Source: an uncultured Magnetococcales bacterium
GTDB lineage: Bacteria > Pseudomonadota > Magnetococcia > Magnetococcales > Magnetaquicoccaceae
Direction of reading: 5' to 3'
DNA length: 7,756 nucleotides
Assembly (NCBI GenBank): GCA_903913345.1
Contig: CAIWLA010000487.1
Coordinates: 1-7,756, forward strand
The position numbers were made by a program, and so were the translations under genes. The notes below the pieces were generated by a model. It saw only the letters and a list, made by a program, of their open reading frames with translations. It searched no databases and was not told the origin of the DNA. Position 1 is the first letter of the stretch, and each line of letters starts with the position of its first letter. This document shows positions 5,335 through 7,756 of this stretch, in pieces.

Positions 5335-6705
5335 TTATGCCGCTTCCGCCCGCATCATCGCCACAAACCGGCTCACCAGATCGGGATCCCACTGTCCCGA
5401 CGCCCGTTCGCCGTCCAGAATGGCCAGGGCCTGTTCCGGCGGCATTCCCTTGCGATAGACCCGATCCCCCGTCATGGCATCCCAGGTATCGGCGATGGAG
5501 ACGATGCGGGCCAACAGGGGAATCGCCTCCCCCCGCAAGCCATCGGGATACCCTTCGCCATCCCAACGTTCATGATGCCAGGCGGCGATCTCCATGAAGG
5601 CCGTAAACCGCTTCAACGGACGCATGATGGCCGCCGTCTGTCCTGGATGACTTTTCATCTCCGCCATTTCGGCCTCCGTCAACGGACCGGGCTTGTTCAA
5701 GATGGCATCCCGTACCCCGATCTTGCCCAGATCATGCATCAACGCCCCCTTGCGCAAGAGATCCAGTTCCTCTGCGTCCAACCCCATATAACGCCCCAAC
5801 TGCACCGAAAAATGGCTGACGCGGGCGGAATGGCCAGCGGTATAGCCATCCTTGGCCTCCAGGGCCTGGGTCAGAGAACGCAAGGATTGCAGATAGGCCT
5901 CCTCCTGTTCCCGCACCAATCGCTCAATATTTTCGGCCATCTGGTTGATCGAATCGCCCAGACGACCCAACTCATCCCCCGGCAGCAGACCCACCACCCG
6001 ACTGGTCAATTGCCCCGCCCCAATCGCCCGGGTGACGGTATCAAAATGGTGGACATGACGCACCAACAGACGATGAATCAGCCAACTGACCAAGGCCGAC
6101 AGCACCAGGGCATGGAGCATGATCATCCAGGCCATATCCTTTTCATAGCGATTATCCCGCGCCTGGATGATCGCCAGGGTCTCCGCCATGTTCAACTCCG
6201 CCTCCAGCCCTCCGATAATCCCGGACTCCAGGCGCACCGGCACAATGACATCCAACACCGCCACCGTTTTGCCCGACGTGGCCGCCGAGGCATATTCCAA
6301 ATCCTTGGATAAAAATGCTTTTCCATGGCGCACCACCTCTCCATAGTGGCCAGTCATCTCCTTGGTCGTCTCCTCCCCAACCCCCGTATAGGCAATGACC
6401 CGCCCCTCCTGGTCGTACAGGTAGAGTTTGCGAATGGCAAAATCCAGATCTTCCTGCTGGCTCTCCCGGTGTCGCCTCTCCAAAAGCGGCTGCAACCATA
6501 CCGGGGAGAGGGGATCCGCCAGTCCGCGTATCTCCCAGACAACGCCTTGCAAAAAGACCAACGCCTGATTTTTGACCTGATCCAGGATGACGGTCTCCAT
6601 CTCTTCCTCGGAATGCTGCACCATCAGGAAGGCATTGCCCAGGGAGACCAGCAGACAGACGGCAATGACCTTGGCCGAGAGGGGCACTTTGACATCTGGA
6701 TGCAT
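5335..6705 (-). CDS. Membrane Cache-like/HAMP/HD-GYP protein, probable c-di-GMP phosphodiesterase
   Basis: The product is 456 aa from ATG 6705, with GGAG 5 nt upstream. Membrane segments lie at about 9-29 and 191-212. The 160-residue periplasmic part between them has LYLYDQEGRVIAYTG (94-108) and VLDVIVPVRLESGIIGGLEAEL (150-171), the pattern of a single Cache or PAS-like ligand sensor. A HAMP linker covers about 213-265 (DELGRLGDSINQM). The HD-GYP domain fills about 270-456 and its key residues are intact: H291, H324-D325 in HDLGKIG, ILNKPG (335-340), H353, HHERWDGEGYPDGL (377-390 with GYP 385-387), and D407 in IADTWDAM. HD-GYP proteins hydrolyse cyclic di-GMP at a two- or three-metal centre, so this should lower c-di-GMP in response to a periplasmic signal and affect motility or biofilm. 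The ligand is unknown. It lacks a receiver domain, so it acts as its own sensor. It converges with the TA module. Confidence 0.93.
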   Translation of the reverse strand: MHPDVKVPLSAKVIAVCLLVSLGNAFLMVQHSEEEMETVILDQVKNQALVFLQGVVWEIRGLADPLSPVWLQPLLERRHRESQQEDLDFAIRKLYLYDQEGRVIAYTGVGEETTKEMTGHYGEVVRHGKAFLSKDLEYASAATSGKTVAVLDVIVPVRLESGIIGGLEAELNMAETLAIIQARDNRYEKDMAWMIMLHALVLSALVSWLIHRLLVRHVHHFDTVTRAIGAGQLTSRVVGLLPGDELGRLGDSINQMAENIERLVREQEEAYLQSLRSLTQALEAKDGYTAGHSARVSHFSVQLGRYMGLDAEELDLLRKGALMHDLGKIGVRDAILNKPGPLTEAEMAEMKSHPGQTAAIMRPLKRFTAFMEIAAWHHERWDGEGYPDGLRGEAIPLLARIVSIADTWDAMTGDRVYRKGMPPEQALAILDGERASGQWDPDLVSRFVAMMRAEAA

Positions 6706-6734
6706 GGCAACTCCGCTCCATCAGGGAACCGATC

Positions 6735-6762
6735 GCACTGGGGAGAAAAATCTCCCCAGTGC
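6735..6762. promoter_or_regulatory. Strong hairpin in the leader of the HD-GYP gene
   Basis: GCACTGGGGAGA (6735-6746) and TCTCCCCAGTGC (6751-6762) are perfect 12-bp arms around AAAA. It lies 30 bp upstream of the HD-GYP start codon. No T-run follows on either strand, so it does not look like an intrinsic terminator. It could be an mRNA leader stem, an RNA-stability element or an operator. Its core GGGGAGA/TCTCCCC is shared with the hairpin at 1971-1993. Confidence 0.6.
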
Positions 6763-6847
6763 CGTACAAAAGCGGCTCATTCTATCAGCAAAGTCTCCAC
6801 ATGGCTCTAAAAAAATGGACCATACCGACGAGAAGTGGGAAGAGAAA

Positions 6848-6865
6848 GGGGGGCTTGCGCCCCCC
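6848..6865 (-). terminator. Probable intrinsic terminator of the lipoprotein gene
   Basis: On the reverse strand GGGGGGC-GCAA-GCCCCCC forms a 7-bp all-GC stem with a GNRA-type GCAA loop, followed by TTTCTCTT. It begins 18 nt after the lipoprotein stop codon. The T-tract is impure, so this could need Rho or simply act as a 3' stem. A CCCCCC (reverse strand, 6880-6875) just before it can pair with the same G6 arm and compete with the hairpin. Confidence 0.6.
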
Positions 6866-6883
6866 AGGGTTGACGGGGGGAAG

Positions 6884-7744
6884 TCAAGGAGTCGAACAGG
6901 ATGCGCAGGTGAAAACCGGTTGCAAATTGGCGTTTTGGAGTTTTTCCAGGTTTTTACAATAGCCCGTAATCTTCAGGTTGTAGTCGAGCCAGGCATTTTC
7001 CACTTCTGCCTGTTTGCCTGCCATGGCGAGGCGCATGGCATTGCCAAAACCTTGTCGATGAGCCTCGATTCGGTTGCGATCCTCGAGAACATTTTTGAGG
7101 AGATCCTCTCCAGAGCTGAGGATATCAGAGGTCATGGTGAGCGTGTTGAACGTGATCATCTTTTTGACAAACTGGCCAAATTTTTCCTCGGCGGGCTTGG
7201 CGGCAGCACCGACGACACGCAAAACGCTGCTCAATAATTCTGAGCGTTCTTCAGGATAGGCACTGGAAGTTGCGGATACAGAGCGCATTTTACACATGTT
7301 CTCTTCCGCCTGTTGTACTTTTATTGCCAGGTTGGATGCTTCCGCGTTGCGCTCCGTGCCATAGTCCTCAATCCGCTCACTGCCCCATTGGATCGTCATG
7401 GCGATCAACGATTGTGCCCTCAATGCCTTCATCCGATAGAGTTGATCGACCGTCATCTGGCCGATTATGGCTGACGGTGGTTGGTTGCCTGCTGACCATA
7501 GATCGGGAGACGGAACACAGTAAAACCGTTCATCCAATACCCGGTCAATCATGGCTATGAGCCTGTTGTCCTTGTACGGGTGGGTTTTATCCAGATTTAA
7601 TGATTTTTGATTCCATTCTTGACATTCTTTGTTGTACTTCGCGTCCTCGTAAGTCAGTCCTCCCGTGAGTATATCCATGGTGGCACAACTGGCGGACAGC
7701 AAGCCAACCACCAGCAGACTCACGGGATAGATCCATCGCGACAC
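6884..7744 (-). CDS. Probable lipoprotein of unknown function
   Basis: The product is 286 aa from GTG 7744. The frame stays open to the right edge of the window with no visible Shine-Dalgarno before the GTG, so the true start may lie outside. Residues 1-20 look like a lipoprotein signal: MSRW, a hydrophobic stretch, then LLSASC with Cys20. The lipobox is imperfect, having Ser where Leu is usual at -3. Ala21 after the cysteine would favour outer-membrane sorting. The mature part is mostly charged helices (for example 125-155 and 212-256) without another membrane segment. Cysteines occur at 41, 76, 151, 263, 280 and 283; the last two make a CASC (CxxC) four residues from the end. I do not recognise the family and give no function. 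A terminator-like hairpin follows its stop, and the HD-GYP gene starts 178 bp further on, so they are probably separate units. Confidence 0.72.
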   Translation of the reverse strand: MSRWIYPVSLLVVGLLSASCATMDILTGGLTYEDAKYNKECQEWNQKSLNLDKTHPYKDNRLIAMIDRVLDERFYCVPSPDLWSAGNQPPSAIIGQMTVDQLYRMKALRAQSLIAMTIQWGSERIEDYGTERNAEASNLAIKVQQAEENMCKMRSVSATSSAYPEERSELLSSVLRVVGAAAKPAEEKFGQFVKKMITFNTLTMTSDILSSGEDLLKNVLEDRNRIEAHRQGFGNAMRLAMAGKQAEVENAWLDYNLKITGYCKNLEKLQNANLQPVFTCASCSTP

Positions 7745-7756
7745 TGAAGCATGGTA

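Noticed and set aside
1..7756. CRISPR array, rRNA or transposase gene
   Set aside because: I saw no regularly spaced direct repeats with unique spacers, no rRNA-like sequence, and no open frame resembling a transposase or integrase.

Overview
The window looks like chromosomal DNA of a Gram-negative, fairly GC-rich proteobacterium. The evidence is two exported envelope proteins (one with a signal peptidase I site, one lipoprotein-like), a membrane HD-GYP signalling protein, and long GC-rich palindromic intergenic repeats. The style recalls deep-branching alphaproteobacteria or Magnetococcales, but nothing here fixes the taxon and that placement is only an impression.

Layout from left to right. 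(1) Positions 1-349 hold no convincing gene; they contain three inverted-repeat structures. (2) A forward gene (350-1936) encodes an exported protein with four Sel1 repeats, a long disordered linker and a C-terminal DUF1566/Lcl-like domain. (3) A composite GC-rich inverted repeat (1966-2102) fills the gap where this gene converges with thiD. (4) thiD (reverse, 2115-2933; HMP/HMP-P kinase of thiamine synthesis) and serA (forward, 3071-4660; D-3-phosphoglycerate dehydrogenase, first step of serine synthesis) diverge from a 137-bp region containing a perfect 15-bp palindrome. (5) A ParD/ParE-type toxin-antitoxin pair (4736-5283) sits between serA and the next gene and is bracketed by a perfect 11-bp inverted repeat. 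(6) A membrane sensor with Cache-like, HAMP and HD-GYP domains is encoded on the reverse strand (5335-6705), with a strong hairpin upstream of its start. (7) A probable lipoprotein of unknown function runs on the reverse strand to the right edge (6884-7744), with a terminator-like hairpin just after its stop.

The genes do not form one pathway. The core metabolic genes thiD and serA are single and divergent; the TA pair looks like an insertion; the HD-GYP protein is a probable cyclic-di-GMP phosphodiesterase with its own sensor; the Sel1-DUF1566 and lipoprotein genes are envelope accessory genes. I do not see a clear undescribed multi-gene system. The best leads are the inverted repeat framing the TA module, the modular GC-rich repeat family at gene ends, the Sel1/DUF1566 fusion, and the palindromes at the thiD-serA divergent promoter and upstream of the HD-GYP gene.
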